A stretch of 64,000 nt of DNA from JACPFV01 sp038043245. Lineage in GTDB: Bacteria; Pseudomonadota; Gammaproteobacteria; Nevskiales; Nevskiaceae. Positions 52,087 through 61,426 of this stretch are shown piece after piece. The DNA lies in NCBI GenBank assembly GCA_038043245.1, contig JBBTCH010000001.1, positions 806,001-870,000 on the forward strand, given 5' to 3'. The notes below the pieces were generated by a model, which ran no database searches, had not been told where the DNA came from, and was given only the letters and a program-made list of their open reading frames with translations. Position 1 is the first letter of the stretch. The number at the start of each line of letters is the position of its first letter. Both the position numbers and the translations under genes were made by a program.

Positions 52087-53247
52087 GTGACTACGATCCA
52101 GAAACCAGACTTCCGGCTCGATATCCAGGGTCTGCGGGCACTGGCGGTGGTATCGGTAATCATCTACCACGTCGACGCCGGCCTCGTGCCGCGAGGTTAC
52201 CTCGGCGTAGATATTTTCTTCGTCGTATCAGGATATGTAATTACCGCGACGCTGGCCAAGCGCCACGCTGCCGCTTTTGGCGACTTTCTGCTGTCCTTCG
52301 CTGCGCGCAGGGTCAGCAGATTACTCCCAGCGCTGGTCCTGTGTGTCGCGATCACCGCATTGGCTGGATTTGCCTTCCTGCCGCCGGATTCCGGCTATTT
52401 CGAGCAGTCTTGGAAGACCGGCATCGCGGCGCTCGTAGGTCTGTCGAATGTCCAGATGTATCGCGCATCAATCGATTACTTCGGCACGTCGGCCGATTTC
52501 AATCTGTTCACGCAGACATGGTCGCTCGGGGTCGAGGAACAGTTCTACCTGATGTTTCCTGTGCTGCTGTGGGTCACGGGGTTCGCGAAAAAAGATCCGA
52601 AGGGAAGTAGACGACTCTTCATCACAATCGCTGTTCTGTCCTGCATCTCTTTTCTGCTCTTCAGTTATATGAGCACGAGGAATCCCTCTGGAGCGTTCTA
52701 CTTGGTCCCCGCTCGTTTCTGGGAACTTGGCGCGGGTTCCATGGCTTTCCTGGCCAGATCGCGCATAGTGGGAACACTTGGCGCGACGCTGCGCGCGAGC
52801 AGAACGACAGCATTGCTGCTGCTGGTTGCGACGCTGCTGGTACGCACGCCATACGACGTCGAAATCACTGCCATGGCAGTTATCCTGACGGTCATGCTGC
52901 TGCTGGCCGCACACAGGGATGCGTGGGCTGACAAGGTGCTCACGTCAAAGTTACCGGTCTACTTCGGCACCATCTCGTACTCCCTCTACCTGTGGCATTG
53001 GAGTGTTTTCTGCATCAGTCGCTGGACCGTCGGCGTCTACTGGTGGACGGTCCCGTTCCAGCTACTGCTCATTGTGGTGCTGTCGACGCTGTCGTATTCC
53101 CACGTCGAACAACCTTTCCGGAGGCGTCTCGCAACGTGGGAGGTGCCGAAGACACTCGCACTGGGGCTTGCAATGTCGATGCTCGGCACGTTGTTGATCG
53201 CAATATTGGCTATACCACTGAAGGGGCGATCTACACGGGAGACGTAA
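52087..53247 (+). CDS. Acyltransferase-3 domain half of an OafA-like protein (frameshifted)
   Basis: 386 residues from GTG 52087. Motifs: FRLDIQGLRALAVVSVIIYH (catalytic His), YLGVDIFFVVSGYVITATLA, WSLGVEEQFYLMFPVLLWV, ARFWELGAGSMAFLARSR, about ten membrane helices, and YFGTISYSLYLWHWSVFCIS. It moves acyl (usually acetyl) groups across the inner membrane to surface glycans. The frame ends at 53247, right where a SGNH domain would begin; the latter continues in another frame. An upstream ATG 52030 would add 19 residues. Confidence 0.85.
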   Translation: MTTIQKPDFRLDIQGLRALAVVSVIIYHVDAGLVPRGYLGVDIFFVVSGYVITATLAKRHAAAFGDFLLSFAARRVSRLLPALVLCVAITALAGFAFLPPDSGYFEQSWKTGIAALVGLSNVQMYRASIDYFGTSADFNLFTQTWSLGVEEQFYLMFPVLLWVTGFAKKDPKGSRRLFITIAVLSCISFLLFSYMSTRNPSGAFYLVPARFWELGAGSMAFLARSRIVGTLGATLRASRTTALLLLVATLLVRTPYDVEITAMAVILTVMLLLAAHRDAWADKVLTSKLPVYFGTISYSLYLWHWSVFCISRWTVGVYWWTVPFQLLLIVVLSTLSYSHVEQPFRRRLATWEVPKTLALGLAMSMLGTLLIAILAIPLKGRSTRET

Positions 53248-54179
53248 GCCGAAGCGTCAAGGATTTCCGACAGAATATGACGGGCACGGGAGCAGGCGTC
53301 TCAACGCAGCCACGATTTGCGCAACTGAAGGTGAACGTCAAGGCGCAAGCGCGCAAGTGCAATATGACGCCACAATACTTGTCGGGCGACGCGTATCGAC
53401 CGAAGCCCCGGGTGGATCGCCAGTTCATTGCGGATTGCGTCGAAAGTGATGGACGCAAGGTTCTGCTCCTCGGCGATAGTTTCGCCAATGCCATATCCAC
53501 GCATGTCGCCTACGCGGCAATGGAGATCGGCTATGAGTTCAAGCTGATCTTTGGCTACAACTGTCCATATCCCCTTGACTTCAGAAACGTGGCTTTCAAC
53601 GCAGTAGCGGCGTGCGATGTCGATCCATCCGCGCTGCAGACTGAGCTTCTCAAGGATGTACATCGTGGCGATATAGTCGTATTGCGTCTGTATTTCCCGA
53701 AAGCGCAGTACATCGGGTACAGCGATTCGGACCTGCAGCAGTGGCCGGGCGAACTGCTCGCTGCCTACGACGTGGAAATCGCCTCGCTCCACCAGCGAAT
53801 TGCGGAAAAGGGCGCTGCGATGTTGCTCATCGGCTCGAATCCAACAGTTGAGAGCAGTCCGATCTGTTCGAATCCGCAGTGGTTCAATCGCTCGCAGCAC
53901 GCCGCCTGCAGTGTGCTGCAGCTGCGAACATCACTGCCGACGCGGTTCGCCTTCCATCACGACCTGCACTTGCGGGACAGGTTTTCAGGGAACGGCTCAA
54001 GTCTGAGAGTCATAGCGCCGACACTCTTGTTCTGCGACGCGGCGCGCGACGCTTGTTCATTGTCAAAAGATGGCGAATTCCTGTGGTCCGACAACCATCA
54101 CATTGTCGGCGGCGGCGTTGATCTGTTCTACCCGGAGATGCTGTCGGATCTCCGCGATCTGGCCGGCGCGGCCAAATGA
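53232..54179 (+). pseudogene. SGNH domain half of the same acyltransferase, in a different frame
   Basis: Continues from the break as GDVSRSVKDFRQNMTGTGAG, then the SGNH motifs KVLLLGDSFANAISTHVAY (GDS nucleophile), FGYNCPYPL, LLIGSNPTVESSPIC and the terminal DNHHIVGGGVDLFYPEML (D-x2-H catalytic pair). There is no start codon or ribosome site of its own; adding one G to the run 53223-53226 joins it in frame to the acyltransferase half. A mutation, phase-variable tract or base-call error are all possible. Confidence 0.75.
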
Positions 54180-54210
54180 CGTCGGCTGCCGAGTGGTTGC
54201 GTCGGTCGGC

Positions 54211-55503
54211 CTAGGTCGGCGTTTCGGGGGTTGACCGCACGTCTACGTATACCTGCTCCAGCTGGTCGAGGTGACCAGCCAAGTCATAGCGGCTCTCCAC
54301 GAGGCGCCGGCCCGCGCGTCCCATCGCCGGCCACTCCTGGCGTCGTGCGATGAGCTGGCGCAGCCCGTCGGCGAGCGCGGCGTCGTCTTTCTCGCTCACC
54401 AGCACCGCGCTGACGCCGTCGGCGCAGCCTTCGGGGATACCGCCGTGGCGCGTTGCCAGCAGCGGCAGGCCGCAGGCCTGAGCCTCCAGCAGTACCACAC
54501 CCTGACCCTCTTGCGCTCCGTCGGCGGCGGTGTGCGATGGCAGAACAAACAGGTGCGCACCGGCCAGCTGTGCCAGCACGGCATCGCGGTTCTGCTCGCC
54601 GGCGAACGTCACGCAGTCGCCGAGTTGCAAGCGCTCCACCAGCGCGCCGAGCCCCTCGCGCAGGGGGCCTGCGCCCACGATCGTGTAGTGCAGCGCGACA
54701 CCCTCGGCGCGCAGCCGACCGACCGCGCGGATCGCGTATTCCACCCCCTTGAACTCGACCAGCCGAGCCACGGTGAGCAGCCGCAGCGGCTCACGGCCGT
54801 CCCAGTGGCGCTCGGCGAACGGAAACTTCTGAGTGCGGATGCCCACGGGGATCTGCACCAACTTGCCAGCGGGGCAGCCCAGCGCGCGCGCCTGGCCGGC
54901 CATGAAGGCGGTCGTTACGACGATGCAGTCGGCCTCCCGGAACAGCAGCGGGTAATGCGCACCGCCGCGCGCCAGCAACTGGTTCACGTCGAAGCCGTGC
55001 AGCGAGACCACCAGCCGGCCGCGCAGCGCGCCCTGCGCGGCGAGCCAGGCCATGATCTCGCCCTCGTCGCCAAAATGAACGTGGACGACATCGGCTTCGG
55101 CCGCCTGTTGCACTAGATAGACAGCACGCCGCAAGCGATGCCATGCGGGTCGTAAAGCCGTTCGCGTAAAGCCTTGTTGTCTAAGCAGCATGGCCAAGCG
55201 CAGCGCCGGTAACGCAGTCAGGCATCGAAGAGCGAACCTGATTTTCGCAGGCATGGTAGTTGGGAGCGCCGGCCAATAATGCGTAATCCGACTGAGCTCA
55301 TAGGCATCATAGTCACCGTGGGACACGAGGTCCGGATGAGGCACAGTGGCAAAAACGTGGACGTTGTGACGCCGATCGATCATGCCGGTGACATGGTCCA
55401 GAACGAAGGTCTGAGAGAGGCAAGGAAAGTAGTGCGCCACCACGGCGATCTTGAGCGGTTCCGTCACCCGATGGCAGCCCTTTTCGTAAGATTGCACAAA
55501 CAT
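54211..55503 (-). CDS. GT4-family glycosyltransferase (WcaL/AmsK-like)
   Basis: 430 residues: KIAVVAHYFPCLSQTFVLDH at the start is the hallmark of WcaL-type colanic acid transferases. Then DVVHVHFGDEGEIMAWLAAQ, LVVSLHGFDVNQLLARGGAH; C-domain RLLTVARLVEFKGVEYAIRA, LHYTIVGAGPLREGLGALVE, QEGQGVVLLEAQACGLPLLA (E-x7-E). Cytoplasmic GT-B enzyme acting late in repeat-unit assembly. Convergent with the SGNH gene and divergent from the next one. Confidence 0.9.
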   Translation of the reverse strand: MFVQSYEKGCHRVTEPLKIAVVAHYFPCLSQTFVLDHVTGMIDRRHNVHVFATVPHPDLVSHGDYDAYELSRITHYWPALPTTMPAKIRFALRCLTALPALRLAMLLRQQGFTRTALRPAWHRLRRAVYLVQQAAEADVVHVHFGDEGEIMAWLAAQGALRGRLVVSLHGFDVNQLLARGGAHYPLLFREADCIVVTTAFMAGQARALGCPAGKLVQIPVGIRTQKFPFAERHWDGREPLRLLTVARLVEFKGVEYAIRAVGRLRAEGVALHYTIVGAGPLREGLGALVERLQLGDCVTFAGEQNRDAVLAQLAGAHLFVLPSHTAADGAQEGQGVVLLEAQACGLPLLATRHGGIPEGCADGVSAVLVSEKDDAALADGLRQLIARRQEWPAMGRAGRRLVESRYDLAGHLDQLEQVYVDVRSTPETPT

Positions 55504-55630
55504 ATTCCCGTCTGGAGAGAGGACAGCAGCGTCCGAATGTTAGACTAGAAACGTAGCGCTGCGACGCTATGCAGCCATCATCCTTCCACCGCCAAATTCA
55601 CTGCGGGTCAACTGGGCCGCGCTCGAAAAA

Positions 55631-56884
55631 TTGTTCAAGCAAAACATGTCCAGCCTTCTGGACAAGGCAAATCCCGCCGTGCTGATCGTCGAAGCGACGC
55701 TGCGCGGGCACAAGGCAACTTATATTCGCTGGGTGGCGCAGGAAATGCTCGCACGCGGATGGTCGGTAACATTGTGCGTGCCAGAATCTGCCTTGTCGCA
55801 TCCCGGATTCGATCAACAGTTTCGACCCCTTCTTGATCAGATTCGAGTTCTAACTGTTCCCGCGTCGTGGAAGGACGGGGAAATGCACGCCAGGACCCGT
55901 TATTTAGGCGTCATGCTGGCGCAATGGCATCACTGGCGCTTGTTCCGGCGCATGCATCGCGCGGCTACAGCAGCGCAGCGCTCAGACCTAGTCTTCGTGC
56001 CATTTCTCGATTATTGCCTGGTCATGCTAGGGCTGCTTGGATCACCGTTCGGATCCGCGCGCTGGACGGGAATTCTTATACAACCCGATGTATTACTGAA
56101 GGACGATAACCCTCGGCGCGGCTGGCGCAGCCACGTGCGCGCCTGGAAGTCCTCATCGAGGCGTGCCGCGCTGAGCTTGCCGACCGCGCTGCCGCTGTTC
56201 ACGATTGACCCACGCCCTTTCAACGCGCAGGTGACTGGCGGCCCCCCACTGATCGGCCTGAATGATCCGGTCGTCGCGCCCGCAACCGGCGCAAAGGACC
56301 TGCGCCACGAACTGGGCATTCCCGAAAATGAGTACGTCGTCCTACTCTACGGGGCAATGCATCTGCGCAAGGGCGTGCGCGAGCTAATCGAATCTGCGGT
56401 TCAATACGAGGGCATCCACGTCTTGTGTGCCGGCGAACAAGCCGAGTTGACCCGGCAGGTACTGCGAGGGGATGCTGCCAGCAAGTTACATGCGGCGCGG
56501 CGCCTGCACGTTATGGACTGGTTCGTGAGTGAAGAAGAGCAGGAAAGGCTTTATGCATCGGCCGACCTTGTGTGGCTCGTGTACCTAGGACACCGGGCGA
56601 TGAGCGGGGTGCTCATGCAAGCGGCGATGCGAGGAATTCCTGTGCTGAGTCAGGCGGACGGCGTGATGGGTGAAATTACCCTCCGGCACGGGTTGGGGTT
56701 CGTCGCGAACCACCGTGATCCGGAGGACATTGCACATCAACTGCAACGGGTCCGGGAGGCAAACTGGGACCGCACCGCGCTGCGCCAGCGAGCGGAGCAA
56801 GCCTTCCGAGCACACACGCCAAAGGCGTTTGCACAATGCATCGTGGATTCGATGGAATCCGCCTTGGCTTCGCGACCAATCTGA
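55631..56884 (+). CDS. Glycosyltransferase, GT4-like
   Basis: 417 residues; weaker match than its neighbours. N-domain: VLIVEATLRGHKATYIRWVA, VFVPFLDYCLVMLGLLGSPF. C-domain: NEYVVLLYGAMHLRKGVREL, IHVLCAGEQAELTRQVLRG, LYASADLVWLVYLGHRAMSG, LMQAAMRGIPVLSQADGVMG. The Rossmann-like nucleotide domain with GAMHLRKG supports GT-B. Its stop overlaps the next gene start (TGATG). Begins the plus-strand run that ends in the exporter. Confidence 0.78.
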   Translation: MFKQNMSSLLDKANPAVLIVEATLRGHKATYIRWVAQEMLARGWSVTLCVPESALSHPGFDQQFRPLLDQIRVLTVPASWKDGEMHARTRYLGVMLAQWHHWRLFRRMHRAATAAQRSDLVFVPFLDYCLVMLGLLGSPFGSARWTGILIQPDVLLKDDNPRRGWRSHVRAWKSSSRRAALSLPTALPLFTIDPRPFNAQVTGGPPLIGLNDPVVAPATGAKDLRHELGIPENEYVVLLYGAMHLRKGVRELIESAVQYEGIHVLCAGEQAELTRQVLRGDAASKLHAARRLHVMDWFVSEEEQERLYASADLVWLVYLGHRAMSGVLMQAAMRGIPVLSQADGVMGEITLRHGLGFVANHRDPEDIAHQLQRVREANWDRTALRQRAEQAFRAHTPKAFAQCIVDSMESALASRPI

Positions 56885-57813
56885 TGCAGCCCGCCACAAA
56901 AAGCGCAGCGCCGGTACTCGTCACGGGTTCGCACCGCTCTGGATCAACCTGGGTAGGACGTGTACTAGCTGCGGCAGACGGCGTCGGCTATATCCATGAA
57001 CCGTTCACGTTGAACCAGGCTTTCCCACCTACTCAGCGAGATCCGAAGCACTGGTACCAGTACTTCGAGCGCGACACGGGGAAACATTACGAGGCCGTCC
57101 TGCGCGACACGATTGAGTTCCGTTACCCGTTTTGGTCCAACCTGTTTCGCGTACGCAGCCGCACGGATCTACGGGCGGTGAGAAGCGAGGCCGCCGTCTT
57201 CAGACGGCACGCGATAAATGGCTCGCGAGCAATCATCAAGGACCCCATTGCGTTGTTTTCGGCGCCGTGGATCGCCGAAACCTTTGGAGCGCAGATCGTC
57301 GTGTGCATCCGACATCCCGCAGCATTTGCTTCAAGCCTCAAGGCCCTGAACTGGCCCTTCGATTTCAGCAACTTCTTACTGCAGCCACGGCTGATGGAAG
57401 GCCCGCTGGCACCATTCAGTGCTGATATTTCCCGTCTAGCTGGTCACGTTCACTCTATTCACGAACAGGCGGCATTGCTCTGGCGCTGCATTTACTCGGT
57501 TGTTGACCGCTACCGCAAGAATTACCCCGGTTGGTTGTTTGTGCGCCACGAGGATTTGTCACGCGATCCGGTGGCCCGATTCAGCGATTTGTTCCAGCAC
57601 GCTGGACTGAAACTGTCCGCGCGCGCGCAGGCTGAAATCGCCCGCACCACTTCCGGCGACCGTACGCTAGCCAATGATCCAAGATCCGTGGTTCGTCACA
57701 GTGGAAGCAATATCTGTATGTGGAAATCGCGGCTGTCACACGAAGAAATAAACTCTGTAAAACAGCAAACTGCAGACGTGTGGCCAAAATTCTATTCCAA
57801 CGAGGATTGGTAA
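56884..57813 (+). CDS. Sulfotransferase family protein
   Basis: 309 residues. 5'-phosphosulfate-binding loop VLVTGSHRSGSTWVGRVLAA near the start, 3'-phosphate-binding motif VVCIRHPAAFASSLKALNWP, and a further WLFVRHEDLSRDP. These are the PAPS-binding elements of cytosolic-type sulfotransferases. It would place sulfate on a glycan hydroxyl. Starts on the overlapping ATG at 56884 and is followed after two bases by a second sulfotransferase. Confidence 0.85.
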   Translation: MQPATKSAAPVLVTGSHRSGSTWVGRVLAAADGVGYIHEPFTLNQAFPPTQRDPKHWYQYFERDTGKHYEAVLRDTIEFRYPFWSNLFRVRSRTDLRAVRSEAAVFRRHAINGSRAIIKDPIALFSAPWIAETFGAQIVVCIRHPAAFASSLKALNWPFDFSNFLLQPRLMEGPLAPFSADISRLAGHVHSIHEQAALLWRCIYSVVDRYRKNYPGWLFVRHEDLSRDPVARFSDLFQHAGLKLSARAQAEIARTTSGDRTLANDPRSVVRHSGSNICMWKSRLSHEEINSVKQQTADVWPKFYSNEDW

Positions 57814-57814
57814 C

Positions 57815-58624
57815 GTGCACCAATCGCAAGTCACGCTGATGCGCGGTCACAGCGCCCCGTTGATATTTCTTCAGGTGCCCAAAACTGCAGGAGTGACTCT
57901 GACCAATCTGGTTCTCCGTCATTTCCGCTCGAACGAAATCTACCTCACCCGGGGTGACGTAAACGCTGCGGTTGCTCGCTTGAAGGCGCTGCCGGAAGCC
58001 GCGCGCATGCGGATTCGATGTCTCAAGGGTCACCAAGCCTTCGGCCTGCACGAGTATCTCGCCCCCGGGGCTCGCTACATCACGATGTTGCGCGAGCCGG
58101 TAGCGCGTATAGCTTCGCACTACGAGTTCGTCCGCAAACGGCCGGAACACTACATGCACCCGCAGCTTGTTGAACGCAACATCCAGACGCTGGCGGATTA
58201 CGCTACCAGCCGCATTACCGGTGAACTGCACAATGGACAGACGCGACTGCTCGCCGGTGTCTGGGACGACCGCCCCTTGGACGAAGCGCATCTGGTCCAG
58301 GCGATTGCCAATCTGGAGCAGCACTTCGACTGGATTGGACTGATGGAGCGCTTCGATGAAAGCGTGGTGATGCTGGCATTGCACATGCGCTGGGCCAACG
58401 TCCTGTACCGTGTCTCCAATGTCGGCGCACGCTGGCGGGCCTCCTCGCTGGATCCGGAAGTGAGCCGCCTGATTGAGCAGGAGAACACGCTGGACATGCA
58501 GCTGTACGAATACGCCGTGCGCCGCTTCGACCGGATCGGCCGCAGCGCGCGCGTGGTACGCAGCCTTGCAGCGCGCGGCTTGAGCATCGCCAATCAGACC
58601 ATGTCCCGGCTGCAGAAGCGCTGA
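57815..58624 (+). CDS. Sulfotransferase family 2 protein
   Basis: 269 residues, GTG start. PAPS motifs: LIFLQVPKTAGVTLTNLVLR (the PKTAGT-type loop of heparan sulfate 2-O and chondroitin sulfotransferases) and YITMLREPVARIASHYEFVR. Central DWIGLMERFDESVVMLALHM is also family-typical. Different subfamily from the preceding sulfotransferase, so two positions or sugars may be sulfated. Coupled to it by a 1-bp gap. Confidence 0.85.
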   Translation: MHQSQVTLMRGHSAPLIFLQVPKTAGVTLTNLVLRHFRSNEIYLTRGDVNAAVARLKALPEAARMRIRCLKGHQAFGLHEYLAPGARYITMLREPVARIASHYEFVRKRPEHYMHPQLVERNIQTLADYATSRITGELHNGQTRLLAGVWDDRPLDEAHLVQAIANLEQHFDWIGLMERFDESVVMLALHMRWANVLYRVSNVGARWRASSLDPEVSRLIEQENTLDMQLYEYAVRRFDRIGRSARVVRSLAARGLSIANQTMSRLQKR

Positions 58625-58629
58625 ACCAC

Positions 58630-59862
58630 ATGCGCGTACTGCATTTGGCGACCACAGATGGCGGAGGCGGCGCATCGAAGTTCGGGGTGCATCTGCATCG
58701 AGGGCTGATTGCCACCGGCGGCGAGTCGCGCATGCTCGTCGGGAGGCTCGAACAGCCGGAACCTGGAATTCATGCATGGTATTCGGCTGGTCACTGGGAT
58801 ACTCATTTTTCGCGCTTGGGACGAAAGCTGGGATTGAACTACGCGCTGCTGCCACGGGGCCCCGAACTGCTTCGGCACGTTGATTTTCGTTGGGCTGATG
58901 TGCTGCACGTTCACAACCTGCACGGCGGCTACATCAACTATCTTGCGATGCCTTTGCTGACCGCCGCGAAGCCCACTGTGTTCACCGTTCATGACGAGTG
59001 GCCATTCACCGGACACTGTGCTGTTACGGCGGGGTGTGCGCGCTGGGAGACCGGTTGTGGCAAATGCCCACATCTGGACGCCTACCCTGCGGTTGAGTCC
59101 GACCGTACGTGGCTGGAATGGCGACTGAAGCGTTGGGCGCTAAGCAATGCTTCCATGCACCTGGCCTGCCCGAGCGAACATATCCTCGACCGCGCCCGCC
59201 GATCGCACTTCAGCAAGCACCCGTTGCACCTGGTTCCACACGGCACCGATCTGGCAGTATTTACCCCCGGTTCGAAAGCCGACGCCCGCGAGCGTCTGGG
59301 CATCGGCCGAGACGTGAAGATCATTCTCGTTGCAGCGCAAAACCTCGCGGGTCCGCGCAAGGGTGTGCTGCGATTCCTCGAAGCGTTGCGGGCAGTGCCA
59401 GAAACGAGTCGCAGCAATCTTGTGCTGCTGTCCTTCGGCAACAATAGTCAGCGCGTTGCAGACGTGTCGCCTATCCCCCACATTTCGCTCGGCTACCTCA
59501 CCAGCGACGCCGAAAAGCGTACCGCTTACTGCGCAGCGGACCTGTATGTCTCGGCCAGCCTGGGTGAATCGTTCGGACTTACCGCACTTGAAGCCATCGC
59601 CTGTGGGCTGCCCGTCGCAGCGTTCGCCAGCGGCGGGATCAAAGATATTGTCCGGCCCGGGCACAGCGGTGTGCTGGCAGAGACTGGCGACTGGACAGGC
59701 CTGATCGATGCGACCCTGCGCTTGGCAGGAGATGCCGGGGTGCGTATGAGTCTGTCGCGCACGGCCCGGCAACTCGCTCTCGATCAATTCTCATGGGATC
59801 AGATGATGCGGCGATACTGGGCGATCTATGATCGCGCGCTTGGTCACGGCGAAAAAACGTAG
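58630..59862 (+). CDS. GT4-family glycosyltransferase (WcaC-like)
   Basis: 410 residues: RVLHLATTDGGGGASKFGVH at the N-terminus, VLHVHNLHGGYINYLAMPLL, and the motif HDEWPFTGHCAVTAGCARWE then TGCGKCPHLDAYP, a Cys-bearing segment typical of WcaC/capsular transferases. C-domain: IILVAAQNLAGPRKGVLRFL, ISLGYLTSDAEKRTAYCAAD, LGESFGLTALEAIACGLPVA. Follows the sulfotransferases by 5 bp. Confidence 0.9.
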   Translation: MRVLHLATTDGGGGASKFGVHLHRGLIATGGESRMLVGRLEQPEPGIHAWYSAGHWDTHFSRLGRKLGLNYALLPRGPELLRHVDFRWADVLHVHNLHGGYINYLAMPLLTAAKPTVFTVHDEWPFTGHCAVTAGCARWETGCGKCPHLDAYPAVESDRTWLEWRLKRWALSNASMHLACPSEHILDRARRSHFSKHPLHLVPHGTDLAVFTPGSKADARERLGIGRDVKIILVAAQNLAGPRKGVLRFLEALRAVPETSRSNLVLLSFGNNSQRVADVSPIPHISLGYLTSDAEKRTAYCAADLYVSASLGESFGLTALEAIACGLPVAAFASGGIKDIVRPGHSGVLAETGDWTGLIDATLRLAGDAGVRMSLSRTARQLALDQFSWDQMMRRYWAIYDRALGHGEKT

Positions 59863-59870
59863 GAATAAAC

Positions 59871-60641
59871 ATGCAAATCATCAGGAAGATCATCAAACGA
59901 GTCCCGAGCCTCCGCAGGCCACTCAAGGCGATCTATACATTCTTTCGCGGCATGCCCCCGGTTTCGCAATCGAGAATATCCAGGGAGCTGATTCGGCGGT
60001 GTGTTGGCAAGTCCAATCCGACCATCTTGGAAATTGGCTGTAACGATGGCACGCATACCCTCTGGTTTCTCGGCACCTTCGAGTCTCCCAGGATGTACTG
60101 CTTTGAACCGGACCCACGGGCGGTGCAGCGGTTCAAGAATAAGGTCGGCGAACGCCTTGGCGTCAATCTTTTCGAGCTTGCCTTGAGCGATCGCGAGGGG
60201 GAAATCGAGTTTCATCAAAGCGCAGGCGCCAGAAGCGAGAGGGACGCCGAAACAATGCCTGAAGGCTGGGATCTGTCGGGCTCGATTCGCAAACCGAAAG
60301 AGCATCTGGCTGAACACCCATGGGTCAAGTTCGATCGGACCATTCCAGTAAGGACGACGACGCTCGATGCATGGTGCGATGAGCATCGAATTGAGACGAT
60401 CGATTTCATCTGGATGGACGTCCAGGGTGCCGAGATGGATGTGTTCCGGGGCGCGGAGAAAACTCTGGCGCGGACACGCTATATCTACACGGAGTACAAC
60501 GACAAGGAGCTCTACGAGGGACAAGCGAACCTGGCAACTTTGCGCAGACATCTTGCGAGGTTCAAGGTTCTAGCGCGGTATCCTGACGACGTACTGTTCG
60601 AGAATCGCAGTTTTCAGATTGCCGACTTACGCAGGGCATGA
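59871..60641 (+). CDS. FkbM-family methyltransferase
   Basis: 256 residues: PTILEIGCNDGTHTLWFLGT (SAM motif I), MYCFEPDPRAVQRFKNKVGE, LFELALSDREGEIEFH (FkbM post-I), VRTTTLDAWCDEHRIETIDF, IWMDVQGAEMDVFRGAEKTL (the FkbM K/MxDVQGAE motif). It methylates a hydroxyl of a sugar. Followed by a start 12 bp downstream for the cytidylyltransferase gene. Confidence 0.92.
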   Translation: MQIIRKIIKRVPSLRRPLKAIYTFFRGMPPVSQSRISRELIRRCVGKSNPTILEIGCNDGTHTLWFLGTFESPRMYCFEPDPRAVQRFKNKVGERLGVNLFELALSDREGEIEFHQSAGARSERDAETMPEGWDLSGSIRKPKEHLAEHPWVKFDRTIPVRTTTLDAWCDEHRIETIDFIWMDVQGAEMDVFRGAEKTLARTRYIYTEYNDKELYEGQANLATLRRHLARFKVLARYPDDVLFENRSFQIADLRRA

Positions 60642-60652
60642 GAGGAATTCCG

Positions 60653-61426
60653 ATGAAAGCGGTGATACTTGCTGGAGGACTGGGGACGCGAATCAGCGAA
60701 GAAACGCAATTACGCCCCAAGCCCATGATCGAGATCGGCGATCGACCAATCCTGTGGCACCTGATGAAGATATATGCGGCGCACGGCGTCACAGACTTTG
60801 TCATCTGTCTCGGATACCGCGGCTATGTCGTCAAGGAGTACTTCGCGAACTATTACCTGCACCAGTCAGATGTGACATTCGATCTGGCCCACAATCAGAT
60901 GGAGATTCACCACAACCAGTCGGAATCGTGGCGTGTGACGCTGGTGGATACCGGCCAAGAAACGATGACCGGCGGTCGGCTGCGCCGCGTAGGACGATTT
61001 CTCGATGATGACGAGCCTTTCTTCTTCACTTATGGCGATGGCTTGGCTGACATCGACCTGCCAGCATTGCTGGCACAGCATCGGAAAGAAGGTCGGCGGG
61101 CCACGATCACCGCCGTGCGACCGCCTGGCCGCTTCGGCGCGCTGTCAATTAATGACAAACGCGTGGTCCGCTTCGAGGAAAAACCAGCTGGAGACGGCGC
61201 ATGGGTCAATGGCGGGTTCTTCGTGCTCGAGAAATCCGTTTTGAAGCACATTCATGGCGACGAGACGGTGTGGGAAATTGAGCCCATGGAGCAACTGGCA
61301 GCGGAAGGCCAACTGTCAGCCTATGTGCACGATGGCTTCTGGCAGCCACTCGACACGCTGCGGGACAAGCGGTGTCTTGAAGAACTGTGGAGCAGCGGAC
61401 GAGCGCCCTGGAAAATCTGGAAATGA
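60653..61426 (+). CDS. rfbF: Glucose-1-phosphate cytidylyltransferase
   Basis: 257 residues: MKAVILAGGLGTRISEETQL then RPKPMIEIGDRPILWHLMK is the nucleotidyltransferase signature; IHHNQSESWRVTLVDTGQET and MTGGRLRRVGRFLDDDEPFF are specific for RfbF; then FTYGDGLADIDLPALL (metal site) and FVLEKSVLKHIHGDETVWE. It makes CDP-glucose for CDP-dideoxysugars (abequose, tyvelose, ascarylose). The dehydratase RfbG is not in the window. Start ATG 60653 has AGAGGAAT. Overlaps the exporter permease start by ATGA. Confidence 0.93.
   Translation: MKAVILAGGLGTRISEETQLRPKPMIEIGDRPILWHLMKIYAAHGVTDFVICLGYRGYVVKEYFANYYLHQSDVTFDLAHNQMEIHHNQSESWRVTLVDTGQETMTGGRLRRVGRFLDDDEPFFFTYGDGLADIDLPALLAQHRKEGRRATITAVRPPGRFGALSINDKRVVRFEEKPAGDGAWVNGGFFVLEKSVLKHIHGDETVWEIEPMEQLAAEGQLSAYVHDGFWQPLDTLRDKRCLEELWSSGRAPWKIWK

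Noticed and set aside
57581..58855. A 424-codon minus-strand frame
   Set aside because: Antisense to the sulfotransferase gene and parts of its neighbours. No motifs.
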